Positions 53,155-64,000 of a DNA stretch of 64,000 nucleotides are shown here, in pieces. The number at the start of each line of letters is the position of its first letter. Position 1 is the first letter of the stretch. The translations under genes were made by a program, and so were the position numbers. The DNA is from Stereocaulon alpinum (taxonomy: Eukaryota > Ascomycota > Lecanoromycetes > Lecanorales > Stereocaulaceae): assembly GCA_018257865.1 (NCBI GenBank), contig JAEUBA010000037.1, positions 1 to 64,000 on the forward strand, given 5' to 3'. The notes beneath the pieces are model-generated. The model saw only the letters and a list, made by a program, of their open reading frames with translations, did not search any database and was not told where the DNA came from.

Positions 53155-55483
53155 CTAGGGATTATGGATATAGCCTTTGTGACTAGGGTGTTTACACGAT
53201 ATCTTGCAGATAAGACAAACCGATTCATACTCATGATCGACAAGGCACTTTGCAATCCTCTCCCTGATCGGGTCATCTGGCTGTAGCACCATCTCTGCTC
53301 TGCATAGCGCTTCATGAAACAGCGGTTCCGCTCTCTCCCAGCGTTTGGCTTGAAGATGCATTATCGCCACGCCAATGATGTTAAGAACAGCCTCTTTGCT
53401 TTCAGCTCCGAAATGGGCTTCAAATTCGTTCTGCATGTGAGTGACCCACCACTCCGCACGTTCATAATCATCAATTATGAAGTACGACCAAACTAAAGTC
53501 TCCTTGAGCTGCCAAAACGCCTCCCTCTTTCTGCCATGGTATGCGAGGACTGGAAATGGCCAAGCAGCATCACCTGCAATTTTGATCTTCTCTTCAATAT
53601 TTGCGAGCAAAGATCGAACCTTCAAGCTGTCATCCATTTGGAGGTAATATCTGAGAAGAAGTGAGTAATTATCCCAGTATTCCCAAGCTGTTCTGACTGA
53701 TAATGGACAAGTCTCAATGAGATCCAGAAGCCATTGCTCGACTTTCAGACATGGCGGACACCTCATGTGAGAATGTCCGTACGCCCACTCTACAACATAT
53801 AAATAAATCAGTCTTCGTCGTTGCCTACTCAACGGTGCGTGGTAAGGCCCTTGCGAATGTTCAAGCTGAGGTCTTTGAAGAGCTTCAAGCTTCGAGACCA
53901 AAGACAGTAATTCTTGTTCGGCTCCCTCTACATTTCCTTCGCTTACGAGGGTATCAACAAGGTTTAAGGCGACATCGCAGGTCTTCAGGTATAGCTCTTC
54001 GGCGTCTGACTTATACAAGCTCTCGAGACCGATCTTTGCTTTCATGAGGAGGATTTCGCTCCGACCATACTGATTGCGAGACCTGAAGAAGTTCCCTAAG
54101 CGTGCCATACTTCGAAGAGTCTTTTCGTGATTGTTGCCATGTTGTGCTTGATGATGGGATAACGATTGCTGCAGTTGATTCTCCGCCTCGTCAAAATCTT
54201 CTTGCGCTATGCAGAAATCGGCGTAGCAGCTGAGTGTTCGTATCGTGTCGGCGTGACTGGGTCCAACCAGGTCCTCGAAGCCGCATAATGCGTCTACAAA
54301 AGCTGCACGAGCCTCTTCGTGCTCGCCATTCTCTTCATATTCCGATGCGCGTCGGCGGAGATTCCTTAGCTCGTCTAGGCCTTGACCGCGCCACTCTAGC
54401 CTGGGAACACTTGCACGAGAGTTCACAGCAGGAGCATCTCGCGATACGTTAGAAGGATTCCTTTGAAGAGAGATCGGCCTTTGCTGAGTGAGGAATGGGC
54501 TTCGAGGGGCAGAATGATTTGACTGCATGCCGGGTGTCCCATAGGCTATTTCCGAGGGTGTCGCTACAATATCTTAGACCAACCCGAACGACTTAGCTGT
54601 TAAGACTCACAAGCTGTAGAGGATTCATCTTCAACTGCTGCTACTACAGTGCGTTCCACTTTGGTCTGCGGTACGAGGCTTCCTCTTATGCGAAATTCCG
54701 TCTTCTTACCTTGTTTTTGACGGCGTTGCGCAGCCTTCTTTCCGATAAATGTCCCCTGTCTGCGGGTCAGGTTTTTGGTATAGCCCCATTCTTTCAGCTT
54801 CTCCTTGTACTTTTTTGACCTGCGGATATTGTTGTATCAGAAGACATGTGGATAGATCGTGTTGTTGCTGTAGCTTACGATGCACTGAATCCGTATACAT
54901 CCTTCATAGTCTCCATCGTAGTTTTCAAAGTGCAATTTTCATCCATGATGAGTCTTTTGATGTTCTCACGATTAGACAGCCATTCTTTTTCACTTCGCCG
55001 TGTACCCCTGAGAGCTTCGAGTTCGGGCTCTAGGACTGGTGGTGAAAACCTCGGCAAGGCTGGCGGTGGCATGGACACATTGGTTCCCATGTGTGCCGCT
55101 CCTTGGTCTGGATTACTCATGAGGCGGCTGCTCGGTACAGTATCCTGGATAGAATTGAATGCCTCCAGTGATAGAATTTCCGGTGAATTGTCGGATGTGG
55201 CTGGCCCTGGATACTGGGATTCGAATAAGTTGGCGCTCGTTGGTGTATCTTCGGGCAAATTATGGCCAAATATTAAGTAGCCATCATAAAGAGGCAAAGG
55301 AACGTCATCTTGATCCTGTGTACCATAGGCGCATGCTGAAATTTGGGATTTGTGCAACAGTGATTGAGGCGCGAGCACTGTGGAAGTTGAAGGAGGAGTG
55401 GATGGAAAGTACTGTTCAATGTACGTCGACATCTCGAAGTCTTCTCTAGGTATAACACTACTCGCGCTAGCTTCAGACTCCAT
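53155..55483 (-). CDS. Clr5-domain protein with TPR-like repeats
   Basis: Three exons, 55483-54879, 54819-54611 and 54563-53155, give 740 residues. The first 160 residues are disordered. A Clr5 domain spans about 165-220 (EWLSNRENIKRLIMDENCTL, DVYGFSASSKKYKEKLKEWG), split by the first intron; Clr5 is a short N-terminal domain of fungal nuclear proteins named after a fission yeast silencing factor. From about residue 320 on there are TPR-like helical repeats of the kinesin-light-chain type (EENGEHEEARAAFVDALCGFE, AQEDFDEAENQLQQSL, KRWERAEPLFHEALCRAE). The second intron (47 nt, ending TTGTAG) is the weakest call; without it the first part ends at a TAA and two separate genes would result. The C-terminus has a Cys/His cluster (CLICKISCKHPSHKG). 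Target and process unknown. Confidence 0.75.
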
Positions 55484-56671
55484 TGCTGGAAAGGCGGCCA
55501 GATCGTGCCTGGCCTGTTGGAAACGTGTTGAATTCTAACAAGGCTAGTGTTCGGTGCAACATATAGTCCGAGTGTATCAGAGAACAGACTCTGATCTTCT
55601 TGAGGCCTTCATATAAACACGGGCATTGCACACTGTTGACGGAAGGTGGTGCCTAGCTCGGCACTGTTAGGGAACGGACTGAGACCTGGCTGGTACTAGT
55701 AGAATCCGATATCATAGAATATTGGCTACGAGGGTTCTATGGAGTGGAAGTTCGCGGTCATGTAGGTATGCCAAGCCTTGCTGAATCAGCAAGGCTGAGT
55801 GCCAGAACCGACAAGGGACAATTTGGAACTTTCTGGCACTTTTGAAAAGACCAACACTTTCCTGGAAACAGTTAGACACTGCGAGATACCATTAGTGGGG
55901 TACGCGCAAGACAGGCGAGACAGGGTTGATACGCCTAGACGGGCCACCTACTGGTTCCCGTTGATTAGTAAACCGGTATTTGCATACTTTCATTGGAGGC
56001 CGCCCGCGGTGTCCAGACACTGTAAACAAAACGGTAGTGCCCAAGGCAGCAAGGCGGCTTGGGACTGCCGTTCCTTGTGTTCCTTGAGGCTGTTTAGTTG
56101 ACTCTGTCCGCTCTGTTACCCTTGAATGTAACTAGCTAGTACCAAATGCTACATTGCTGCACGCCTGGTGCCAAGGCAGGTATTAGTCGTAACACTGGAA
56201 ACAAGGCGGTTTGTATGATGCAATCCGATCTTTGTTGCGGCTTGGCACTAATTTGTTGCGAGCCATCAGGAATTGTTGCTAGCGACCACGGGGATTTGCT
56301 GGAAATCGAACAATCAAATAGAAACATCTTCGAATTCTACAAACAAACGTCTAAGACATCAGCTATTCGATAGGATATAATTGATACGGGAAGATAAATT
56401 AGATTGCATGGTACTGTACGTAGAACTAGGGGGATTGACGTGCAACGAGTTCTCGGGGGCCGCCGAAGCCCTGATGTATGTAGCGCTTATCGTGATAAGG
56501 GTCTCGGTGTTGGGGAGACACCAAATGGCGACTTCCGGGCATCTTCTGGGCAGCTCCCTTGAGTTATATAAGGGCTTGCATCATGCCCCCAATTTAAAAC
56601 CATATTTGGCTGTCACAAACGCATTTTGCGAAATACAGCACACCATCACAAGCCCCTACAAGCACCCAACA
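55484..56671. other. Intergenic with inverted repeats
   Basis: Divergent promoter region of the Clr5-TPR gene (-) and the xanthine dioxygenase gene (+). It contains two adjacent inverted repeats at 55774-55839, entered separately. No gene is supported. Confidence 0.5.
55774..55839. repeat. Two adjacent inverted repeats
   Basis: First, 11-base arms AGCCTTGCTGA and TCAGCAAGGCT with one base between (55774-55796). Second, 9-base arms GTGCCAGAA (55799-55807) and TTCTGGCAC (55831-55839) with a 23-base loop. They are only two bases apart. They could be hairpins of a small mobile-element remnant or a binding site. Confidence 0.85.
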
Positions 56672-57939
56672 ATGCCTATCGCTACGTCTTCCCTGTCCGT
56701 CGCACCTCTGTCGGTCCAAGCACCTTCAAAGGTAGACTTTGGCGCCCACATCGAGAATGCTTCCATCGAGAACATGACTGGTAAGTAGGACGATCTGAGT
56801 GAGCTTGAGGGCAAGATGGGAATCAGAAAAGAGCACTCCGTGGATCGGTAACCTCTTGCGTAAGTGAATGGACATTGGAGTTTACCTAACCAATATGCTA
56901 ATGAGTCATTGCAGACGAGGATTTCACCCTCATTCGAGAAACTCTCTACAAGCACCACGTTGTGGTCTTCAAGAACCAATCCGGCCTCTCTCCCAAAGCG
57001 CAATACGAATTAACCCGTCGCTTCGATCCCTCCGCCCAGGGCTATGGCCACGGCAAGACCCTCGATGCCAAGCGCAGCATTCTACACCCAGATCTAAAGA
57101 CAGTGCCTCACCAGCCCGAAGTCCAAATCATCGGCAACGGATTCGTACCCGAGTACGAAGGCCTAAAGAACATCAAGCTCGTACACCCTCACCACAAGAA
57201 ATTCCACAAGCACGCCATCAGCGAAAAAGATGACCTAGACTACACCCGCTTCTACCGCTGGCACATCGACGCCGCGCTCTACGACCTCAACCCCCCAAAA
57301 GTAACAACCCTCATGGCCGTCTCCGTCCCCAAAGGTCGCCGCCAAACCCTCCGCTACGACGACGGGACCGGAGAAGAAATGGACGTCCCGCTCGGCACCA
57401 CAGCCTTCGTAAGCGGATACAACATGTACAACATCCTCTCCGACACCGACAAAGACTTCGTCCGCACAAGCCGTATCGAATACGCAGCACATCCCTACAT
57501 CTGGATGAGCGGCGCCAAATCCCGCTCCGACGGCCTGGGTCTCTGTTCCGATGATCTCGAACTGCCTGACTCGGAGCTCCCGCCCATCGATGCCTCCAAG
57601 ATCCAAATCCTGCCGATGGTATGGAAGAATCCCGTCACCGGACAATTAGCGTTGCAGATCCATCCCTCTGCTATACGCAAGATCCACTTAGCTAACGGAG
57701 ATATCATCGATGATTTGGAGAAAGTCCGCGAGATCGTGCACAGGCTCCAACGACCTGCTATTAGTCCGCAGTATGTGTATGCACATGATTGGGAGGAGGG
57801 TGATTTGGTGTTGTTTAACAACCAGGGTGTATTGCATTCGGTTGTTGGGGCTTTTAGAGAGGATGAGGTGAGGTTGTTTAGGCAGTGTAACATGGCTGCT
57901 AGTGAGGGGCCGCTGGGACCGCATGCTGTTGTTGCTTGA
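56672..57939 (+). CDS. xanA: Fe(II)/2-oxoglutarate-dependent xanthine dioxygenase, XanA-like
   Basis: Two exons, 56672-56780 and 56915-57939, with a 134-nt intron, give 377 residues. It belongs to the TauD/TfdA dioxygenase family. The iron ligands are His153 and Asp155 in RWHIDAALY and His344 in NNQGVLHSVVG; an Arg in the following FREDEVRLFRQCN fits the 2-oxoglutarate anchor. These positions are close to those I know for Aspergillus XanA, which turns xanthine into uric acid in fungi. The segments PPKVTTLMAVSVPKGRRQT and PLGTTAFVSGYNMYNILS are typical of that group. There is no targeting signal, so it is likely cytosolic. Related dioxygenases of unknown substrate exist, so the substrate is likely rather than certain. 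Confidence 0.82.
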
Positions 57940-58121
57940 GGGGTTTAGGGGTCTTCACTTGTCTTTGTTGTGCGTGGAAGTTTCACGGTTGCTAGTATGT
58001 GATATGAGCATTTCATATAGATAAAAAAATAGAAAGTCCTTCTGAGTCGCTGAACCTTGATCAAGTTGCCCTGAAAGAGACTCACACCCCAATCTTCACC
58101 AGCGAACAGCTCCGCCTCCAC

Positions 58122-60427
58122 CTACTCCGCTCCCCCAATCGCCTCAGACGTTAGCACCGCCTCACCCCAAAGATAGCTAAACCCCCGCCTACTCTCAAGC
58201 GAGGTAACATCGAAACAATCTAATCCCACCCCCCTAGGCGTTCTATACCAATCCCCAACAGGCACTGACCTCCCCTCCTCCATCCCCCTCGAGAACACCC
58301 GCTTAAGCATAGGCATCCTCTTCTCCTCAGCCTTCTCTATCATATCCCAAACCCGAAGCCCACTAAACTTCCCGCTTCTATGTAAATCCTCATCCGGCTC
58401 CTCTTCTTCTTCTTCATCAATCTTCCATCGCATACCTATACCCAACTGGTCCCCCTCATCAATACACGGCTTACTTGAACGCGGCTCTTCGTCTCCGGCC
58501 CCAGTACCGTGATGCTTGACTTTCCATCCTTCGCCAGGTAGTATGCGAGTAATGAAGTCGGAGTCATGATCAGGATATAGCGGTCCGGGAATCAACATCG
58601 CCAACCTCTTCAGATTCGGAAACCAGATCCTCAACTTCTTGAAAAAGGGCGCCATGCGCTCAGCCTCAAACTTCAATCTCTTCTCCAGATGACCCCTCCC
58701 CCGCTTAAGATACGCTTTCACGAAAGCAGTAGCTTCCTCAGGCGTACAAGTCCCTGGGTCTTCCCAAATGGCCGCAGCCCCAAAGATGGGGGTCCAGCGC
58801 CATATGATCCTCAAATCATCGACAAGGTCGCCAATAGTATCTAAGCGCCACGGGAACGCAGTAACACCTTCTCTCGAGTCGCCGTGGAAACGCCGGTCAC
58901 GTGGTCGTTCGATTAATTTGTCCATTTGCCATGAGAAGAAACCGTCTTCGAATCGTGGTTTATTGAGGAGGAGCCGTACGGGATGGCCCGAAGATTTGAG
59001 TTCTGAGAATAGATTTCGTATAGCTGGGAAGTCCGTTTGAATATTGGGAGTGTGGGGGCCGCGGATAGGGAAGAAAATGCTGGAGTACATGTATTTTTCC
59101 CAGTGGAAGACTGGGTTCCATTTTATACCTGAACCGAGGAACCATCTCAGATGTTCGATATAGTCTGGATGCGTGAGGCCGAAGTAGCGCCATGCGTCCG
59201 TGGTGCAGCCCATTTCGTGGCCAGAGTCTGCACTTTGGAATTTCCAGCCGCGCGAGACTGCTTGTCTGAGGGCGATTATGTACTCGAGAGGCGTGGTGGT
59301 TTCACCAATATGTGTGCTAGGAACGCATTTCTGACGATGTAGATCATCGTGTAGAGTCAATGCCACTGTTCTTAGGTTTGGTAACTTCTCTTCCAAAGGT
59401 AGCAAGAAGTCTGAGAGATTCGGCATGAGTGGGTACATCTCATACAGCCCGATACCGTGCAGCTCAGTGCTAGCATTCTCCAGAATTGCACTCTGGAAGC
59501 GCTCACACTCGACTTGAGTCGCCCTTGGGTCTGACCTCGCGGGCCCTCCGAAGCCAAAGATATACAGTTCTTGAAGTCGCGTAGCGAGTCTCAGAAGCGT
59601 GGGCAGCTGCCGCCGACCAGAGATAGAGCCTCGGTGCTCTTCAGACCGTGCTCCTGAGTAGTTGAGACCAATACGGGTAAGGTTCGCAAATAATCCCGGA
59701 CAATATTTTAGGACCAGAGGCCACTGGAAGCGATCAGAGCATGCGTGACATCGCGCCATCTCTCCTTCAACTTGGCTTTTTCTCTTATCACTTAGATCGA
59801 GGGAAGAGTTCCATTCGACATCCTCGTCCTTATACTTGTTGATCTCGTGAGCAGGGATATCGAGCATGGGCTTTCCATGTAAGCCGTGATGGCAGCCTGT
59901 GCTGTAGTGTTTGTATCTGGTGAAATACATGGGCTCTACGATCCCAGTAAAGTGATGGTTATAAGGTTTGGACACCTATAAGCCAGGCGCTGGAGGGTTT
60001 TGATGGTGATCCACTCATACACGACTAGTTTCTGGACGTACGCTCCTGTGGTGGTATTGATACCGTCCAGTACTTTGTCGAAGAAGAGTTTGCGGTGCTT
60101 GATGAAATTCTTGTAATGTTCCAGAGGCAGCTCGTCTCTGCCGAACGGTACTCTGTATATTTTTTGTTGTAGAGATTCGCTCGCTTTCATCTCTGGCCAT
60201 GCATCGGACAGCGACAAGAGGTCTTTTGTCGATAGATGTTCGCAAATGATATTAAAAGTATCTAAAGACAGGTCGAAGAGTCTAGGTCGTTTTTCACCGC
60301 ATGGTATTGGATCCCCCAGACAGGAACTTCTAGCGGCCAGTCGAATGTTTCTGGGTTGATAGCGGTTGACAAGGACGAGTGGTTCCGTTTCGTTGGGTAC
60401 GTCGTGATCAAGGCCTATTCGTGACAT
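58122..60427 (-). CDS. F-box protein with LRR-like body
   Basis: Two exons, 60427-59976 and 59916-58122, with a 59-nt intron, give 748 residues. The F-box lies at about residues 45-95 (LFDLSLDTFNIICEHLSTKD, LLSLSDAWPEMKAS). The body has irregular leucine-rich segments (LPTLLRLATRLQELYIFGF, LPNLRTVALTLHDDL, LRIWFPNLKRLAMLIPG). The C-terminal region has a Glu run (EEEEEEPDED). F-box proteins recruit targets to SCF ubiquitin ligases; the target is unknown. The intron donor is GTGTCC, a non-consensus site, and was chosen because it alone keeps the two long overlapping frames joined; a sequencing frameshift at about 59950 is the alternative. Tail-to-tail with the dioxygenase gene, 182 bases apart. 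Confidence 0.75.
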
Positions 60428-61189
60428 TCTCGCTGCATGTCAAGCAAAACAAAGTTGAGTGCAATCAAAGACCCAAGAGGCAACAAGAAGTTGTGAGGGA
60501 AAGGTGGAACGATCTGGAACATTGTTCATCATGGTGACTCAGATCTCCTGTTGACGGCAGATGATGAAGAAGACCAAGGGATATGTCTCCGGTGCAACGC
60601 ATCACAGGACTATGCGTAACACAAACATTGTAGATCCATAACTATCATTAGCACCTGATGTCCAATAACAGATACTCAATAATCTTATGATCCGACAACT
60701 CTGAGCGTTGGACAGTTCATTTTCTTAGACGTGCTACCGTTTCGGTAAAGTTTTCTCTTATTCCGGAAGGAACGACCGGACGAGCGACTTCCAGCTTTCT
60801 AGGACTCGTGCGCGATTTTAGTGACGACAAACTTGAAGCGTTACTACTACATAGGCTTTGGGATCTCGTGTGCTAGAGCAATAGCTGGATGGTGCGTACA
60901 CCAAGTCACTTCGGAGCACTTCAACTCACAATCTACACTATGCGGGGAGCGCACCCATGCAAGCTGGTTTTATGAGTGTGAATCCGACGGTACATGTTAT
61001 GGGTGCCGCGATTGGTCCTGGTATCTTGTGAAATACTAGATGGTTCAAATACTATGGGCGATAGCCTAAAGTGATTACAACATCGGTCGAACATACCTCA
61101 AAGCGCATGATAAAGATCAACAGAGAGTCACCAAGTTTGATTAATCTTTATGGTCTTTAGCGTACGGAGGGCAGCTGCCAGAGGAATTG
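60428..61189. other. Intergenic
   Basis: Upstream of the F-box gene. A + frame at 60821-61039 is Cys/Trp-rich but lacks an ATG and a signal sequence, so it is not called. Confidence 0.45.
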
Positions 61190-61963
61190 CTATGAACCAG
61201 TTTGCACCATGGGAGCCTCCCTTTTGCTCCGCGATCTCATCGCAACGTGTTCTGTGCGGAACTCAAGCGCTCTCTCCATATGAGGCTACCAATACCCCTC
61301 GAAGTTGACGGTTGCCAGCTCGGGCAGCTGGATCAGCTACTTCAGCGCGCGAAGTATATCATCCTCTTGCGTATCACGCCACCTGACCCAGACCCTGCGT
61401 ACTGCTCCCTCAAGAGGTCAAAGACGAAAGCTCAAACATCGCATGACAGGCACACACTCCTTATACAGTCTCGTAATCAGGTTGACGGGCTCGCCTGCGT
61501 AATAGTGATAGGTATCTCTGTGTTCTTTTTGGTGAAGCAGAATGTTCGTCAAGCTGGCGGTATTCTGAGTTCCGATAATCTTCATGAAAGGCCCGAAGCT
61601 GGAGTCCCTGACCGCCTTGCAGGAGATGTCCTTCCACGTTCGATCGTTATCGTCAAAGAGGCACGAGCATTGCCTTGCCAGTCTTTCTCGCTCTTCAATA
61701 TGCTGTGGCACTTCGACACACTGGTCCATGCCAACCAGATCGAAAGAGAAGATGTTGCTGTACAGGACTGGAGCTGTCTCCATATGAAGACTTTCGTAGG
61801 TCTGCAGTAGTTGTGTCCCGAGGTTAAGCGAGTATTCATTAACAACTGCTCCATATTTCGCAATTCGACAATCGTCCAGCTGTTCCTCATCACTCCTACA
61901 CCCATCTCTTCGACGGTCCTCAATGTGTAAATCATAATTGAATTGCTTTTGATCGAACAGGGT
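61190..61963 (-). pseudogene. Decayed exon with three in-frame stops
   Basis: From an acceptor-like TTAG just upstream of 61963 one frame reads through 258 codons to TAG at 61190, protein-like throughout (TLFDQKQFNYDLHIEDRR; FSFDLVGMDQCVEVPQHIEE; FGPFMKIIGTQN; RRVWVRWRDTQEDDILRAL; LPELATVNFEGYW), but with TGA at 61418-61420, TAG at 61337-61339 and TAG at 61286-61288. Each stop is one C-to-T change from CGA or CAG. The long + frame over the same DNA is then a shadow. The LPEL-type C-terminal part and neighbourhood hint at an F-box/LRR-like family, which is only a guess. Confidence 0.5.
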
Positions 61964-63486
61964 CTAACGAGCATAGTATCTTACCACTTTTCGTTGAGAT
62001 GAGTCGGCGATTTCACACGCAGAGTGTGAGTGGTACCGAATGGCGGCTGCACTGTATCATCGTATCACTGTTGGTGCATTCAGTCTCTCCTAGTGGCGCG
62101 ACTAGGATACGACCATAGATTCGTAGACGGATGAATAGGGGTCGATTGGTTCTAGTCTCCGTCTAACATGGACATTGGGTAGATACTCATCGACAGGGAG
62201 GTCAAGAAAGCCTATGAACTTGCGCTCACTCGACATTTGCGCGAGACTTGATCGCTTTTTAGGTCAGAAGCCATGACAGGCGAAGGTGGAATGGTAAACA
62301 GGAGCTAGATACTAGTACAGAATAGGCTAAAATCCAAGAATTGGATCTATACCAAAGAAAAGTATGGCGCGCACGAAAGAATCCTTTTGAGCGGTTTAGA
62401 AGCCTAAAGAGTGGCAACTTGCCTACATACATCTTAATTAGTACACCTACACTTTGACACTCTAAATCGCGAGCCTATCACCACCCTTTGTGCGCAGAAA
62501 ACACGTATGGTCAACGGCGCTTGCTCTTGAATGAGATGACATCCAAGAACCAGAGTCTCGATCTTTTAAGTGTGACATAAAAGACTTCGGCAAACCAGCT
62601 GGAACAGCACTCGCATCAACATTAAGCGAACACACGACGTAGCATAGGCTAGCGCTGGTCATCCTTGTCTTCCAGGTCTGTATCGATCTGACTGGAGCTT
62701 ATAAACCCCTGCCTGTTCGAGTGCTCTCCGTAGCGAGAGTGTGATCGTCTCGGTGATAGTGGCAAGACTTGCCATCGCATGGCTTTTTGCAGTCTCAGAA
62801 AGAATTGCGTTGTGAGCATCGAAATGTTTTTGTCCATTGTCTCGTAAAACAAAGACGACCTTTTGCAACAAAATGTATGGCTGAAGCAGGAAACGCTCGA
62901 CTGCGGCAAGGTGGGAACACATGATAACACTGATTCGGTCCGGAAGATATGTCATAACGAGGAGTTTGATGATGGATGCAACATGCACGTATTACCCGCG
63001 TCAAAGAAGTCCTCAACAGAGGGGGATTGCTAAGGGGCCCTTGTACGAAGCTATAATGTTCTGGCTACTGATTGCACGGGACTTTGAGCAGCTAGCAAGG
63101 ATACGACTCATCGTTGCAGAGGAGTTTATAGATGAGACTAGGCGCCTTATTGAGGACTACAGCTCTGGGGTCATAGCGTTTACGCTGAGCTTCATCTGTA
63201 CCGAGTCAGTCACTTTGTCATGGGAAAAATTCCGAAGCGAAATGCGTCTGGGAGGAATTTACGAAATCTACCTTTTTCTGAGTTGGGTAATGATAGATTT
63301 GCATGACAGTATGCAAGTGATTGAACAACATCTATTCTTGCACACCTACACGCGTTCACGTGGTCTAACGATGTCTCATGACGCTGGTGCTGCAAAGATT
63401 GGATTAAATTACGTAACAGAAGGCTCACCCGCTTCGAAAAGTCAACTTTTGGAGGAGTGGTCCGCATGGACCAGAGACTCAGCATG
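61964..63486. other. Region of uncertain coding content
   Basis: A + frame at 62921-63490 (189 codons from an ATG, starting MITLIRSGRYVITRS) is long and contains helical, hydrophobic stretches (YEAIMFWLLIARDFEQL, GGIYEIYLFLSWVMIDL). Minus-strand frames at 62649-62988 also look mildly protein-like. None has a known motif and I cannot decide between a real + gene, a decayed minus gene and chance. Confidence 0.3.
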
Positions 63487-63936
63487 CTAACAAAGCCAGT
63501 ATGCATGAAAGATGACCCCATACCCACAGAAGCCAGACGCATCATTGTAAACACCTGTCGCGATCTTGTCAAGAACTGCATGAGTATCGCCATGGCAAGT
63601 CTCCCGATAGTCGATCCGGTAGATTCGTAGTCTGAGCAAGTCATGAACCCGTGTCTGTTCTGGGGTATGGACCTGTTCAAAATCGCCTCCAAGAAAAAGA
63701 TCGGCGTATCTGGTAGCACCGACCGCAATGGTTCTCAACGTCGGAAACGGCCTCATGCCTCGTGGCATGGTGAGGGCGTAATTGACAAATACAGTTGCTA
63801 CATTTTGTAACATGCATCCATCTGGCAGAGATTCCAGCACATGTATGTCAATTGGCAGATTCCGAATGCTGAATGCCTCCAATTGCGGCATTTCCTTGAA
63901 CGAGGCTGTAATCTGTCTATTGTAAGTACGCAGCAC
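63487..63936 (-). CDS. Partial LRR-like protein at window edge
   Basis: A minus-strand frame of up to 149 codons with a leucine-rich, F-box-associated look: MPQLEAFSIRNLPIDIHV, then LPDGCMLQNVATVFVNYAL, then PFPTLRTIAVGATRYADLF. It ends at TAG 63487, but protein-like sequence resumes in another frame to the left, so the 3' end may be spliced or broken. The true start is probably outside the window to the right. F-box/LRR proteins of this style are common in fungi; here no F-box is visible. Confidence 0.4.
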   Translation of the reverse strand: MLRTYNRQITASFKEMPQLEAFSIRNLPIDIHVLESLPDGCMLQNVATVFVNYALTMPRGMRPFPTLRTIAVGATRYADLFLGGDFEQVHTPEQTRVHDLLRLRIYRIDYRETCHGDTHAVLDKIATGVYNDASGFCGYGVIFHAYWLC

Positions 63937-64000
63937 ATTCGGTTTTTATAGAGTGTGAAATTGAGTACCTTGTTTTGATACTTGGAAGAGGTTAACAGGG

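Noticed and set aside
60821..61039. Cys/Trp-rich small frame resembling a secreted effector
   Set aside because: No ATG at its start, no signal peptide, no convincing upstream exon.
61202..61810. 202-codon + frame
   Set aside because: It is antisense to a longer collinear minus-strand coding relic (61190-61963) with much better protein character.
1..64000. CRISPR arrays, operons, ribosome binding sites, bacterial terminators
   Set aside because: Spliced fungal genes throughout; no direct-repeat array of CRISPR form was seen and prokaryotic signals do not apply.

Overview
The window is nuclear DNA of a filamentous ascomycete. The evidence is a White Collar-1 photoreceptor and a FREQUENCY clock protein (a pairing known from filamentous fungi), many short phase-conserving GT-AG introns of about 47-150 nt, an alternative NADH dehydrogenase, a Clr5-domain protein and several F-box-like genes. 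Protein style suggests a Dothideomycete, but that is an impression, not a test. All exon boundaries were read by eye from splice signals and from whether the joined frames stay open.

Layout. 0.9-2.7 kb: CBS-domain protein Sds23 (-). 3.4-4.4 kb: Ras-family GTPase (-) with a 17-nt micro-exon. 5.8-9.0 kb: white collar-1 (-). 9-13.2 kb: gene-poor, with a broken coding relic near 11-12 kb. 13.2-18.9 kb: Bck1-type MAPKKK (+). 19.8-20.7 kb: RNase H-like protein lacking catalytic acids (-). 21.4-21.8 kb: a small two-exon gene (-) belonging to an unrecognised family. 24.7-26.0 kb: frameshifted F-box gene (+). 27.2-27.7 kb: 68-residue conserved small protein (+). 28.1-28.9 kb: decayed tandem repeats. 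29.5-31.1 kb: mitochondrial 3-ketoacid CoA-transferase (-). 32.2-35.3 kb: frequency (-). 36.7-38.8 kb: divergent pair of a Cbp6/UQCC2-like complex III assembly factor (-) and a Bsd2/Ndfip-like membrane adaptor (+). 39.2-42.5 kb: tail-to-tail NDH-2 (+) and arginase (-).

42.5-53 kb is an accessory stretch with no standard gene. It holds decayed reading frames and three more members (two intact, one degenerate) of the small family seen at 21.4 kb. 53.2-55.5 kb: Clr5-TPR protein (-). 56.7-60.4 kb: XanA-like xanthine dioxygenase (+) facing an F-box protein (-). 60.4-64 kb: decayed or partial coding sequence, running off the right edge.

Functional links. WC-1 and FRQ are the positive and negative arms of the fungal circadian loop and lie about 23 kb apart on the same strand; the DNA upstream of frq carries a duplicated 15-bp GATC-containing element. 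Bck1, Ras and Sds23 are signalling genes. CoA-transferase, NDH-2, the complex III factor, arginase and xanthine dioxygenase are mitochondrial, nitrogen or purine metabolism. Nothing suggests a biosynthetic cluster. The least explained item is the small gene family sharing the motif M-[ML]-[QR]-R-W-x5-R-x2-P-Y-x-[ND]-[VI].
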